From contig QMKX01000016.1 of the NCBI GenBank assembly GCA_003643835.1, forward strand, positions 1 through 33,387: a stretch of DNA of 33,387 nt, written 5' to 3'. The position numbers and the translations under genes are program-made. This DNA comes from Campylobacterota bacterium. Lineage in GTDB: Bacteria > Campylobacterota > Campylobacteria > Campylobacterales > Arcobacteraceae. Below are positions 7,224 through 16,128 of this stretch, piece by piece (position 1 is the stretch's first letter; every line of letters starts with the position of its first letter). The notes under the pieces were generated by a model. The model did no database searches, was not told where the DNA came from, and saw nothing but the letters and a program-made list of their open reading frames with translations.

Positions 7224-9950
7224 ATGGACTACAAAGACACGATACTTCTACCCAAAACTAGCTTTCCTATGCGAGGAAATTTACCACAAAACGAACCGCT
7301 CAAATACAAACAGTGGTTTGAGACAAATGTATATGAAAAGATGAAACAAAACAGAGCAGACCAAGATATATGGACATTTCATGATGGACCTCCGTATGCA
7401 AATGGCGATATACATATAGGGCATGCCTTGAATAAAATACTCAAAGATATGGTTACAAAATATCACTACTTTGATGGCAAGGCTGTGCGATTTACTCCTG
7501 GGTGGGATTGTCATGGACTTCCTATAGAACAAAAAGTAGAAGAGAAGTTAGGCGGACAAAAGAAAAAAGAGCTACCCAAAAGCACAGTGCGACAGCTATG
7601 CCGTGACCATGCATCAAAATATATCGAGATACAAAAACAGCAATTCAAAGCATTAGGGGTTATATGTGACTGGGACAAGCCGTATCTCACTATGGAAAAT
7701 CACTTTGAAGCAAACATATACAAAGAACTCGTAGCCATAGCTAAAAATGGGCTACTAATCCAACGAAGCAAACCAGTGTATTGGTCGTGGGCTGCCCAAA
7801 CTGCTTTAGCCGAAGCAGAAGTAGAATACAAAGACAAAGTTTCGCCATCTGTCTATGTGGCATTTAAACTAAAAGACCAAGATGATAGCATAATCATATG
7901 GACTACAACTCCATGGACACTGCCTGCAAACAGCGGTATAGCTTTGAATAGCGATGCAAAATATATGCGAACAACGGACAATTATATAGTAGCTTATGAA
8001 CTATACAACAATCTAAAAGATGAAGGCATAGTTAGTGGAGACAAAGCAGGGGATATTGACCCAAAAGAGTTGGAAAATTGTATAGCTATAAACCCACTAA
8101 ATAACAGAACATCAAAAATAGTATTAGGCTCACATGTAGAGACCAGCTCTGGCACTGGATGTGTGCATACAGCTCCAGGTCATGGCGAGGATGACTATGT
8201 GTTAGGACTACAAAATGACTTAGCTATGCTTATGCCTGTAGCAGACAATGGATGCTTTGATGAGACGATCGTCAAAGAAAAGCTACTGCCAGAGGAGTTT
8301 GTGGGGGTCAATATATTTAAAGCAAACGATGCTATATTGGAACTACTAGGCGACAGCTTGCTAAAAAAAGTTGACATAACTCACTCTTATCCATTTTGTT
8401 GGCGGACACATAAACCTGTGATATATCGTGCTACAAAACAATGGTTCATAGCTCTTGACAAACCATATGGCAAAGACGACAAAACTTTACGACAAAATGC
8501 CATAGAAGCTATAGACAAAGTCAATTTTTATCCAAAAACTGGAAAAAACAGACTACTAAGTATGATCCAAAACCGTCCAGATTGGTGTATAAGTCGTCAA
8601 AGAGACTGGGGAGTGCCTATAGCCTTTTTTATAGACAAGACCACCAAAGAACCAGTGATGGACGAAAAAGTATTGAACTTCATAGCTATGATATTTGACA
8701 AACACGGTGCAGATGCTTGGTGGGATATGAGCGTAGAGCAGTTGCTTTATCCTGGTAGTGGATTGGATGCCAAAAACATAGTCAAAACCACAGACATACT
8801 TGATGTGTGGTTCGATAGCGGTAGCACCCAAAGAGCAGCGCTAAGAAGTGGGCAGTATGATGCTGGAAACTATCCTGCTGACATGTATCTTGAAGGAAGC
8901 GACCAGCACAGAGGGTGGTTTCAAAGCTCTTTGCTTGTGTCTTTAGCTTCAAACGAGCAAATACCATATAAAAGTATATTAACACACGGTTTCACTGTAG
9001 ATGCAAAAGGCGAAAAGATGAGTAAATCCAAAGGCAATGTAGTAGCTCCTGATAAAGTTGTCAAACAATACGGCACGGAGATATTGAGACTTTGGGTGGC
9101 TATGAGTGATTTTCAAAATGATCTTAAAATAAGCGATGAGATACTCAAACAGATGGCAGAACAATATAGGAAAATACGAAATACCTTGCGGTTTTTGCTC
9201 TCAAACATAAGTGACCTTGAGACACTATCGCCAGTAGAGGAGTTAGGACACATAGACAAGTGGATACTCAACAAGACCAAAAAAGTATATGACGATATAG
9301 ATAGCGACTTTGCTATATATGAGTTTAGCAAAGGTATCAACAAACTAAACAACTATCTTGTAGCAGATTTGTCAAATATATATCTCGATGTATGCAAAGA
9401 CAAACTATATTGTGACAAAAAGACAAGTAAAAGTAGGGTAAACTCACAAACAGTTATGGCTATGATAACCAAAGCTACTATACAGCTACTTTCGCCAATA
9501 CTCACATATACTATGGATGAAGCTCTAAATCATAGCAATAGTATCATAAAAGACAAAACTACAGACATATTTGATATAGGAAAATACAAGCTGCCACAAG
9601 TCCAGTGTGATATAGATGAAAGCTACTTGTTGGAAGCTAAAAATAGTTTCAATGAAACAATAGAGAATTTAAAAAAGGACAAAATTATCAAATCAACTCT
9701 AGAGTTAGTGATATATACCAAAAGTTCCAAAATAGATGTGTTAAGCCCAGCAGAAGCTGAAGATTGGTTTGTGGTAAGCAAGGTGATACACCACAAAGAA
9801 TATAAAATAGTAGGTAGTTTTAAAGTTCGCGGCGATATATTTGAGATATATTTTGCATCAAAACAAAAGTGTGAGCGATGTTGGAAGTATCGAGCCAAGC
9901 AAATAGGCGGTATATGTCACAGATGTCAAGAAGTAGTGAAAAATCTATGA
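7224..9950 (+). CDS. ileS: Isoleucyl-tRNA synthetase
   Basis: 908 residues, the normal length for bacterial IleRS type 1. It charges tRNA-Ile with isoleucine in the cytoplasm and edits mischarged valine. Visible: the class I signature HIGH (GDIHIGHALNK, about residue 62-72), the editing (CP1) domain with TTTPWTLPAN and GTGCVHTAPGHGEDD, the catalytic KMSKS (KGEKMSKSKGN near 595), and the C-terminal zinc finger CERCW...CHRC. It starts at ATG 7224 with AAAAGGAC upstream and a GATACAATA -10 box near 7200. The following small ORF overlaps its stop (ATGA). Confidence 0.98.
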   Translation: MDYKDTILLPKTSFPMRGNLPQNEPLKYKQWFETNVYEKMKQNRADQDIWTFHDGPPYANGDIHIGHALNKILKDMVTKYHYFDGKAVRFTPGWDCHGLPIEQKVEEKLGGQKKKELPKSTVRQLCRDHASKYIEIQKQQFKALGVICDWDKPYLTMENHFEANIYKELVAIAKNGLLIQRSKPVYWSWAAQTALAEAEVEYKDKVSPSVYVAFKLKDQDDSIIIWTTTPWTLPANSGIALNSDAKYMRTTDNYIVAYELYNNLKDEGIVSGDKAGDIDPKELENCIAINPLNNRTSKIVLGSHVETSSGTGCVHTAPGHGEDDYVLGLQNDLAMLMPVADNGCFDETIVKEKLLPEEFVGVNIFKANDAILELLGDSLLKKVDITHSYPFCWRTHKPVIYRATKQWFIALDKPYGKDDKTLRQNAIEAIDKVNFYPKTGKNRLLSMIQNRPDWCISRQRDWGVPIAFFIDKTTKEPVMDEKVLNFIAMIFDKHGADAWWDMSVEQLLYPGSGLDAKNIVKTTDILDVWFDSGSTQRAALRSGQYDAGNYPADMYLEGSDQHRGWFQSSLLVSLASNEQIPYKSILTHGFTVDAKGEKMSKSKGNVVAPDKVVKQYGTEILRLWVAMSDFQNDLKISDEILKQMAEQYRKIRNTLRFLLSNISDLETLSPVEELGHIDKWILNKTKKVYDDIDSDFAIYEFSKGINKLNNYLVADLSNIYLDVCKDKLYCDKKTSKSRVNSQTVMAMITKATIQLLSPILTYTMDEALNHSNSIIKDKTTDIFDIGKYKLPQVQCDIDESYLLEAKNSFNETIENLKKDKIIKSTLELVIYTKSSKIDVLSPAEAEDWFVVSKVIHHKEYKIVGSFKVRGDIFEIYFASKQKCERCWKYRAKQIGGICHRCQEVVKNL

Positions 9951-10045
9951 GTCTTCCAGTATCAATGACAGTGATCGTATCAACTATCGTAACTATTGTC
10001 ATAATATCGATATTGTGTGTTGGTGTCATCAAGATTGTAAGATAG
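9947..10045 (+). CDS. Tiny single-span membrane protein coupled to ileS (32 residues)
   Basis: ATG 9947 overlaps the ileS stop (ATGA), a classic translational coupling arrangement. The product MSLPVSMTVIVSTIVTIVII then SILCVGVIKIVR is almost wholly one hydrophobic helix ending in a basic residue. It runs to TAG 10043-10045, nine bases before the next lipoprotein start. It shows no recognisable family. Coupling and clean hydrophobicity argue that it is real, but it is short enough to arise by chance. Confidence 0.45.
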   Translation: MSLPVSMTVIVSTIVTIVIISILCVGVIKIVR

Positions 10046-10053
10046 TTTTAAAC

Positions 10054-10926
10054 ATGACAACTAAAATAGTATATATATGTTTTGGTTTGATAACTATGTT
10101 TTTGTTTAGTTCATGTGTCTCAAAACAAACCGCAAACTACGACAATAGAACTAAACATATATTGGGATTGGATTGCGAAAGAAATCCACGAAAATGCACT
10201 GATATCGGATTGTCCTATGAAAGAGGTGTGGGAGTTCCATCAAATATTTATATAGCTATAGATTTGTATACAAGAAGTTGTGAAGCAGGATATGCTAGAG
10301 CATGTTCTTATCTATCAGACAAGTATGTAAGCGATGAGTTACGACTGAAATACAACTGTATCATAAAAAATCACCACAAAGATATAGAAAAAGCAAAGAT
10401 AGATGAAGAATCAAAAGACAAACTTAAACAACTTTTTGCAGACCCAAAAAAAGGAGTAATGACAAAAAACGAACAAATAAAAAAAGGCATAGAAGTTTTA
10501 TACAAAACAGCGACACAAGGAACACCGATAAATCCTGTCGATATAGCCGAGACGGTTACAAATAAGTGTGAATACGACAACTACTCCAAACAAACACAAA
10601 AAATCATATTTGAACTTTATACTAAAGCTTGTGCACAAAATTTTTTAGAAGCATGTCACAGCTTAGCGATGTTGTATTATAAAGGCTACGGAACCAAAAA
10701 AAGTATAAAAAAGTCAAAGTATTATCTCAAAAAATCTATCACAAGAATAGACCGACGAGGCTTGACCTTTGTATCATTTATAAATCTTAGTCATATTGAT
10801 AAACAAAGATACAAATATCAATACAAAAAAAGATATAGAGACAATTGTTTTACTATCAAAAACCCAAAAAGTTGTATATATTTGATAAGATATACAGATA
10901 TGTTTGGTGTAGAAGATAGCTTGTGA
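10054..10926 (+). CDS. Sel1-repeat lipoprotein
   Basis: 290 residues from ATG 10054 (MTTKIVYICFGLITMFLFSSC), a lipoprotein signal peptide with lipobox LFSSC at C21. I prefer this to the upstream frame from 10015, which would bury the signal. It contains Sel1-type (tetratricopeptide-like) repeats, for example IGLSYERGVGVPSNIYIAID then YTRSCEAGYARACSYLS, and HSLAMLYYKGYGTKKSIKKS, with the Campylobacterota pattern of paired cysteines. Such proteins (like HcpA-E of H. pylori) are exported and mediate protein contacts. The GTGA overlap with the next gene indicates an operon of two paralogues. Confidence 0.85.
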   Translation: MTTKIVYICFGLITMFLFSSCVSKQTANYDNRTKHILGLDCERNPRKCTDIGLSYERGVGVPSNIYIAIDLYTRSCEAGYARACSYLSDKYVSDELRLKYNCIIKNHHKDIEKAKIDEESKDKLKQLFADPKKGVMTKNEQIKKGIEVLYKTATQGTPINPVDIAETVTNKCEYDNYSKQTQKIIFELYTKACAQNFLEACHSLAMLYYKGYGTKKSIKKSKYYLKKSITRIDRRGLTFVSFINLSHIDKQRYKYQYKKRYRDNCFTIKNPKSCIYLIRYTDMFGVEDSL

Positions 10927-11834
10927 AAGTCCAATATACGATAATATTTGTCGTTTTTATTTTCTATGGGTGTTCAAATAAGCTTAATAATAGTAAAATC
11001 GTTGATATAGAAAAATCTTGCAAAGCAGGCGATAAAATAAGTTGTCAAAAAGTAGCAGATATTTTCAAAAAGCGAAACAAACCAGGCGACCTGTCAAAAG
11101 CAGCCAAATGGTATACAGAAGGATGCTATCTAGAATATGGTAAAAGTTGTACTCAGCTGGGTTTGTTGTTTGAAAAAGACACAGTATTTGAAAAAGATAT
11201 AAAAAAATCTATAAGACTATACGAAAAAGCATGCGATATAGGCTATGCCGAGGCTTGCACACGCTTGGGTATAAAACATTTGCTATACAAAGCTAGAATC
11301 ACTGGGTATTGTCTAGATCAAGAAGCCCAAGAAAAGATAAGCAAATACAAGATAGATGAAAAACTAAAATCTAACTTGAGACAATATTATTATGACAGCA
11401 ATCAACATGAAAATATAAACAACACTTTAAAGGTATTTGGAAAAGTTGCGACCAAAATCGTAGTTGGTTATCCTATTGATGTGCAAAGAATAGTGAAACT
11501 ATTTTTGAGACAATGTACATATTTGAAACATTCCTCTACGCATAAGAAAAAAATTGTAGAGTTGTTTAACAAAGGGTGTTTTGGCAATTATAAAAAGGGA
11601 TGCTATGACTTAGGTATGTTGTATTACAAGGGATTTATAGCTCAAAGAAATAACCAAAAAGCGATGGAACTATTTGATATTGCCTGTAAAGCAAATCAAT
11701 CCAAAGCATGTGGTATGCTTGGGTTTATATATCAAAAGGGAAGAAAAGTGAAAGCTAACAAACAAAAAGCAAAAAAATATTTGAAAAAAGCATGCGTACT
11801 GGGTGACAAAAGAGCATGTAGCCGTATAAAGTAG
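10923..11834 (+). CDS. Sel1-repeat lipoprotein (paralogue)
   Basis: 303 residues from GTG 10923, overlapping the stop of the preceding Sel1 gene by four bases. The signal peptide ends at the lipobox FYGC (C17). Repeats such as YTEGCYLEYGKSCTQLGLLF, YEKACDIGYAEACTRLG and FDIACKANQSKACGMLGFIY carry the regular cysteine pairs seen in Helicobacter cysteine-rich proteins. Both halves share with the upstream protein a middle block with KIDEKLKSNLRQ versus KIDEESKDKLKQ, so the pair arose by tandem duplication. It should be periplasmic or membrane-anchored. Partners are unknown. Confidence 0.85.
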   Translation: MKVQYTIIFVVFIFYGCSNKLNNSKIVDIEKSCKAGDKISCQKVADIFKKRNKPGDLSKAAKWYTEGCYLEYGKSCTQLGLLFEKDTVFEKDIKKSIRLYEKACDIGYAEACTRLGIKHLLYKARITGYCLDQEAQEKISKYKIDEKLKSNLRQYYYDSNQHENINNTLKVFGKVATKIVVGYPIDVQRIVKLFLRQCTYLKHSSTHKKKIVELFNKGCFGNYKKGCYDLGMLYYKGFIAQRNNQKAMELFDIACKANQSKACGMLGFIYQKGRKVKANKQKAKKYLKKACVLGDKRACSRIK

Positions 11835-11933
11835 TTTTGAGGCAGGTATGTTTGGAAACTATTGTATAGGTTTGCATCGTATTTGATAAAATAGGTAACT
11901 TTAAGAATATTTAGATAATCTTGATAACTTTTT

Positions 11934-12297
11934 GGGCTAGACATGGTTTCGACTATATTAACTCGATATGAGTAGCATGTTCGTGTGAGTTACGACAAAA
12001 ACTCAAAAATTTTAGACGCAAATAATACAAATTATTCTCCAGCTTTCGCTAAAGTAGCGTAAGTTTAATTTTTGGAGCCAGCTTTTATGTGTAGCTATCG
12101 CATATATTTTGGGTTGGTCATAGTCTGATAGCTTGTTGTGTAGGTGTTGGTCTCATCTATACAAGACACCCTTGACCTTTGTTTGTATGGCATTTGGAAG
12201 CTTCGCTGCACAAGACGAGATATAAGCTTTGCTAAGCATGTAGAAGCTTGTGTTAGGTTGGTTTAGGACTGGGGTTCGATCCCCCACTGGTCCACCA
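11934..12297 (+). ncRNA. ssrA: tmRNA (ssrA), tag ANNTNYSPAFAKVA
   Basis: The tRNA-like ends pair: GGGCTAG at 11934-11940 with CTGGTCC at 12287-12293, followed by an encoded CCA (12295-12297) and a T arm GGGTTCGATCCCC. The resume codon GCA at 12018 opens the frame GCA-AAT-AAT-ACA...GTA-GCG-TAA (12018-12062), encoding ANNTNYSPAFAKVA, close to the known Campylobacter ANNVKFAPAYAKAA and Helicobacter tags. The length of 364 bases fits a standard one-piece tmRNA. It rescues stalled ribosomes together with SmpB. Confidence 0.96.
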
Positions 12298-12391
12298 ATA
12301 TATTTCAATTTATTAAATACTCTAGAAACCACAACAATGCAGATACATTGATGTCTTAACTATTTAAAGCTATAAAACATAAGGAATACTT

Positions 12392-12718
12392 ATGATAGAC
12401 AAACTTTTTGTATATGGAACACTATCTCCAAATCAACCAAATGAACATATTCTTAAAAAAATTGATGGCTCTTTTAAAAAAGCAACAGTAAGAGGAAAAC
12501 TCATAGAAAAAGGCTGGGGAGCGAAGATGGGTTGTCCGGGTATCAAGCTCGATGAAAATGCAAACAAAATACGAGGTTTTGTCTTTGAATCGGAAAACCT
12601 ACAAAATCACTGGGATATGCTTGATAGATTTGAGGGTGAAGAGTATGAACGAGTGGTTACAAAAGCACAATTGGAAAACAAAAGTATAACTGAAACATAT
12701 ATATATATATTGAAATAA
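12392..12718 (+). CDS. Gamma-glutamylcyclotransferase-like (AIG2/GGCT) protein
   Basis: 108 residues with the family's opening KLFVYGTLSPNQPN (the YGTL substrate loop) and the DRFEGEEYERV block near residues 88-98, where the second glutamate is the catalytic base. This is close to the YtfP/AIG2-like branch, small cytoplasmic proteins that may release 5-oxoproline from gamma-glutamyl compounds; the true substrate of short bacterial members is not established. It starts at ATG 12392 with AAGGAA upstream. A run of alternating AT encodes the TYIYI near the C-terminus. The next gene follows after 27 bases, so they are probably co-transcribed. Confidence 0.85.
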   Translation: MIDKLFVYGTLSPNQPNEHILKKIDGSFKKATVRGKLIEKGWGAKMGCPGIKLDENANKIRGFVFESENLQNHWDMLDRFEGEEYERVVTKAQLENKSITETYIYILK

Positions 12719-12745
12719 AACCAGTATTAAACAAAAAGGAAAATT

Positions 12746-13309
12746 ATGAAAATTTTACTCATATTAGCACACCCAAACAAAGATAGCTTAAACTATGCTA
12801 TGGCCAAAACCATAGAAAAACAAAAACAATCACAAGGTCACGAAGTTCAGTTTGTAGACTTGTATCACGACGAGCATAGGCAAGATTTTTTAAAAGCAGA
12901 CAATCTATCAAAAATCCCACCAAACTCAAACACCACGCACTTTCAAGAGCTCATACTATGGGCTGACAATATCACATTTGTATTTCCATACTGGTGGGGC
13001 AGTGAGCCTGCTATTTTGAACAACTGGATAGACAACAACCTGCTAACTGGTTTTGCCTTCAAATACGATGACAAGGGTCAGCCAAGTGGACTACTACAGG
13101 GCAAAACGGTCACTATATATACCACCAGTGGCACTCCATCGTTTGTGTATATGTTCACAGGTGGCTACAGATGGCTAAAGAAACGATGGAAAAAAGGTAT
13201 CGTGGAGTTTTGTGGTATGAAGCTTGATGGATTTCATACTTTTGGTTGGGTTACAAACTCAAAAGAAAAAGCTACAAAGATACTACAAGAAGTAGAAAAG
13301 ATAGCATAA
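12746..13309 (+). CDS. Flavodoxin-fold NAD(P)H:quinone oxidoreductase
   Basis: 187 residues of the NQO1/KefF/MdaB-like family: an N-terminal ILLILAHPNKDSLNYAMA for the FMN/FAD phosphate loop, VFPYWWGSEPAILNNWIDN (the WW-P-ILK-W-D pattern), and GKTVTIYTTSGTPSF. These enzymes reduce quinones by two electrons in the cytoplasm and limit oxidative stress. It starts at ATG 12746 after AAAAAGGAAAA. The neighbour is the cyclotransferase-like gene, and msrBA nearby also deals with redox damage, but no shared regulation is visible. Confidence 0.87.
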   Translation: MKILLILAHPNKDSLNYAMAKTIEKQKQSQGHEVQFVDLYHDEHRQDFLKADNLSKIPPNSNTTHFQELILWADNITFVFPYWWGSEPAILNNWIDNNLLTGFAFKYDDKGQPSGLLQGKTVTIYTTSGTPSFVYMFTGGYRWLKKRWKKGIVEFCGMKLDGFHTFGWVTNSKEKATKILQEVEKIA

Positions 13310-13392
13310 AAAATAATATACAGCATTGCCTATAATTTAAGTTTAGTTTAAATATCTTATGCTATACTGAGCTACACAAAAAAGGAGAAAAT

Positions 13393-13815
13393 ATAAAAAA
13401 TATATTTACGAAGTTATCAATACTATTGATATCTATGGTAATTTTTGCAGGATGTGCTACAAATAAAGCAGATTTGCCCGATAAACAAACTATTCAGTCA
13501 GAAAAATATCTAAAAGGATTAGCAAAAGAGACAAATAAGCAACTACCTAAAATGTTAGATGATGACACCAGACTTGATAAACTTACTGGAAAAAGCAAAA
13601 ATCTGACATACTATTATACTCTTGTAAAAATTAAGAAAGGCGAGTACACAGAAAAAGAGATCAAAGATGCTATGACACCTACTATTAAAAAATCTGCATG
13701 TACCAATGGAAAATTATTTACAAGTAATGGAGTCTCATTGATTAGTATTTATCGCAGTAAAGGTGGAAAATTTATGGCCAAAATAAATATCTTGCCTAAA
13801 GATTGTGGTTATTAG
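13393..13815 (+). CDS. Small lipoprotein with an apparent ATA start codon
   Basis: The frame ending at 13815 needs an N-terminus upstream of the first TTG (13426) or ATG (13435), since the text (x)KNIFTKLSILLISMVIFAGC is a textbook lipoprotein signal with lysines in the n-region and lipobox FAGC (C20). The only well-placed start is ATA at 13393, five bases after GGAG (13384-13387); there is no ATG, GTG or TTG in frame between. A TATACT -10 box sits near 13365. The mature part (about 120 residues) has KSKNLTYYYTLVKIKKGEYT, KKSACTNGKL and a final cysteine, so probably one disulfide. No family recognised. ATA may be a true rare start or a recent mutation from ATG. Confidence 0.65.
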   Translation: MKNIFTKLSILLISMVIFAGCATNKADLPDKQTIQSEKYLKGLAKETNKQLPKMLDDDTRLDKLTGKSKNLTYYYTLVKIKKGEYTEKEIKDAMTPTIKKSACTNGKLFTSNGVSLISIYRSKGGKFMAKINILPKDCGY

Positions 13816-13903
13816 TATTTTTATGGTGCCCTTAATTTAAAAGAATATACTATAAAATTGGACTTGACAAAAATAGTTTAAACAAATTGACTAAATTCAA
13901 AAC

Positions 13904-13971
13904 TTTTATAATCTTTAGATATCATAACCTATGTTCCAGATATCTATCCTCAAAAACTTTGTCAAGTCTTA
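13904..13971 (+). pseudogene. Orphan 5' end of a type IIG enzyme gene
   Basis: This stretch matches 16101-16168, the promoter-proximal region and first 14 codons of the intact type IIG gene: TTTTATAATCTTT, then ATG (13931) and MFQISILKNFVKSY. After that it diverges into the hairpin repeat (copy 2). It is a remnant of a second copy of the same restriction-modification gene. Confidence 0.75.
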
Positions 13972-13996
13972 TATAACAGAATGTGTAAATAGTCTT

Positions 13997-14117
13997 GAGC
14001 ACACGGTGCGAACACTCGTTAGGAATTGACACAGGCTTTTAGCCTATGGCAAGGAGCACGAGTGAGACATCTATGGGCTTTTAGCATATTTGTGTCAAGA
14101 CTTCAGGCTTGATACAA
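13997..14117 (+). repeat. Hairpin-bearing repeat, copy 2
   Basis: Begins GAGCACACGGTGCGAACAC, contains an AGGCT-TTT-AGCCT hairpin (14034-14046), then ACGAGTGAGACATCTA, and ends in TTGTGTCAAG/CTTGATACAA around the loop ACTTCAGG (14090-14117). It matches copy 1 (5227-5375, minus strand) in the fixed blocks, while the stems differ yet still pair. It follows a truncated restriction gene in the same orientation as copy 1 does. The remaining 14118-14218 holds a GATACAAT promoter and AGAGGT ribosome binding site for the methyltransferase. Confidence 0.65.
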
Positions 14118-14218
14118 AAAAAATGTTGAACTGATATTTTCTAACAATTTTTATTTTACAATTATCAAGAAATAACTAAATTTTATTATTTTAAGATACA
14201 ATTACAAAAAGAGGTAAA

Positions 14219-15379
14219 ATGTATAAAGAAATATCAATAAACTATAAAAATAATCTCAATCATCAGGATATATCTACAATAAAACAATTTAACAATTCAT
14301 TCGATGAAAATGAGGTTAAAATTGATTATATTGACAATAAAATTAAGATTATGTTAAAAGAGATCGATATAAATAAACTGAAAAATATTATAAAAGAACC
14401 CTCAAACAATACAAATAAAGATATTTATGATGATATTTTAAAATCTATTGAAGGTGTCAAGAGTTATGGTCTAAAAGGTAACAAGCGAAAATATGTAGAC
14501 TACAACAAAGAGAGAAAAGTAACAAACAGGAAAGAAAAAGAACTAAAAAGAAATCAATACTATTATGCTAAAGATAACCAATTTTCGAAAACAATAAACT
14601 CGCTTCCAGAAAAATATACAAATAAAATAATAGTAGGGGACAGCAAGCAAATTCTATCGAATATTCCAGATAACTCTATAGATATAATTTTCACATCCCC
14701 ACCATACAATTTTGGACTTGACTACGCAAACAATCAAGATGATGAACACTGGGAAGATTATTTTGAAAAGCTTTTTTCAATTTTCAAAGAGTGTATAAGA
14801 GTATTGAAGTATGGAGGTAGAATCATTGTAAATGTTCAGCCGCTATTTTCTGACTATGTACCCAGCCATCATCTTATCAGTAATTTTTTTATAAAAGAAA
14901 AACTTATCTGGAAAGGCGAAATACTTTGGGAAAAAAATAATTACAACTGTAAGTATACAGCATGGGGTAGTTGGAAGAGTCCGAGCAATCCATATTTAAA
15001 ATACACTTGGGAGTTTATAGAGGTATTTTGTAAAGGCGAAATGAAGAAAGTTGGAAACAAAGATGATATAAGCATATCTGCTGATGAGTTTAAAAAATGG
15101 GTTGTAGCAAAATGGTCAATAGCTCCAGAAAGAAATATGAAAAAATATGACCATCCAGCTATGTTTCCTGAAGAGTTAGTAGATAGAGTTTTGAAGCTTT
15201 TTAGTTATGAAGGCGATATTGTGTTGGATCCATTTAATGGAGTCGGCACTACAACAGCGGTGGCAAAAAAACTCAATAGAAATTATATGGGTATTGATAT
15301 ATCAAGTGAGTATTGCAAAATTGCCCAAGAAAGAATCAAAAACATAAAGGGCGAAGTTGGGTTGTTTGCAGATGAATAA
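14219..15379 (+). CDS. Type II DNA methyltransferase (N6-adenine or N4-cytosine, beta class)
   Basis: 386 residues. The catalytic motif IV TSPPYN is at 159-164 and the S-adenosylmethionine motif I LDPFNGVGTTTAVA at 336-349; this order (IV before I) defines the beta class. TSPPYN occurs in both N4-cytosine and some N6-adenine enzymes, so the base methylated is open. About 130 extra N-terminal residues rich in lysine and asparagine precede the core and may help recognise DNA. The endonuclease gene overlaps its end by eight bases, so this is a type II restriction-modification operon and the methylase protects the host. It begins at ATG 14219 after AGAGGT. Its AT-rich composition suggests horizontal transfer. 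Confidence 0.9.
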   Translation: MYKEISINYKNNLNHQDISTIKQFNNSFDENEVKIDYIDNKIKIMLKEIDINKLKNIIKEPSNNTNKDIYDDILKSIEGVKSYGLKGNKRKYVDYNKERKVTNRKEKELKRNQYYYAKDNQFSKTINSLPEKYTNKIIVGDSKQILSNIPDNSIDIIFTSPPYNFGLDYANNQDDEHWEDYFEKLFSIFKECIRVLKYGGRIIVNVQPLFSDYVPSHHLISNFFIKEKLIWKGEILWEKNNYNCKYTAWGSWKSPSNPYLKYTWEFIEVFCKGEMKKVGNKDDISISADEFKKWVVAKWSIAPERNMKKYDHPAMFPEELVDRVLKLFSYEGDIVLDPFNGVGTTTAVAKKLNRNYMGIDISSEYCKIAQERIKNIKGEVGLFADE

Positions 15380-16082
15380 AATGGACAGAAAAATAAAAGA
15401 ACTCATAGGAGACTACAATAGTGTAGTGAAAGTTATAGATAAAGATGCCAAAGATAGCGATGATAGATCGTATGGCGGTATGATACGAAGTGTCAAAGGA
15501 AAGTTGCAAGAACATATAACTGAAGAGATAGTCAAAGTAGCTTGGGAAGATATTGGTGGCTGCGAGGATAGAATAAATATAAATTCTAAAAAACAACAAA
15601 TCCATATTTTAAAAGATTATGTCAAGGCAATAGAAAATAATGATATCAAAAAATATATACTATCCAACATAGATGAATATTATTATGGATTAAGTGTAGA
15701 TAAGCAAGTATTTATTGATGGTGATATGGTGATAGGCATAGAGTGTAAATCATACACAGAAAATGCTATGATAAAAAGAATATTGGTTGATTTTAGTTTA
15801 TTGAAAACTATATATCCAAAACTACACTGTTATCTTTTTCAGTTAGAAAGCCAACTCGGAGGTGACTATAGCGATACTAATAACAGATCATTGGGTAGCA
15901 CTTCAACACATACATTGATGTCTTACTTTAAAGATACGAAACTAAATATAATCACATTTTTAAAAGGTGAAAGAAAAGTTGATAGGCCAATACACAAACC
16001 CGGTTTTTTCAAACCTCTAAAAAAGAACGAGATAAAAAAAGCAATCACACAAATACAAAATGATCTAAAACAATATCTGTGA
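15372..16082 (+). CDS. Type II restriction endonuclease (PD-(D/E)XK type)
   Basis: 236 residues from ATG 15372 (MNKMDRKIKELIGDYN), overlapping the methyltransferase end; a second ATG at 15381 is an alternative, and the track start at TTG 15357 is less likely. The central DKQVFIDGDMVIGIECKSYTEN fits a PD-(D/E)XK nuclease core, with D in the first strand and E-C-K in the second, followed by QLESQLGGDY. The context beside a cognate methylase makes it the cutting partner. The recognition sequence cannot be read from the protein, and I cannot name a characterised homologue. Confidence 0.8.
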   Translation: MNKMDRKIKELIGDYNSVVKVIDKDAKDSDDRSYGGMIRSVKGKLQEHITEEIVKVAWEDIGGCEDRININSKKQQIHILKDYVKAIENNDIKKYILSNIDEYYYGLSVDKQVFIDGDMVIGIECKSYTENAMIKRILVDFSLLKTIYPKLHCYLFQLESQLGGDYSDTNNRSLGSTSTHTLMSYFKDTKLNIITFLKGERKVDRPIHKPGFFKPLKKNEIKKAITQIQNDLKQYL

Positions 16083-16128
16083 TATAAACATGTTTGAATT
16101 ATTTTATAATCTTTGGATATTATAGCCC

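Noticed and set aside
7281-9898. Several minus-strand ORFs inside ileS
   Set aside because: They are antisense shadows of a well-conserved synthetase gene.
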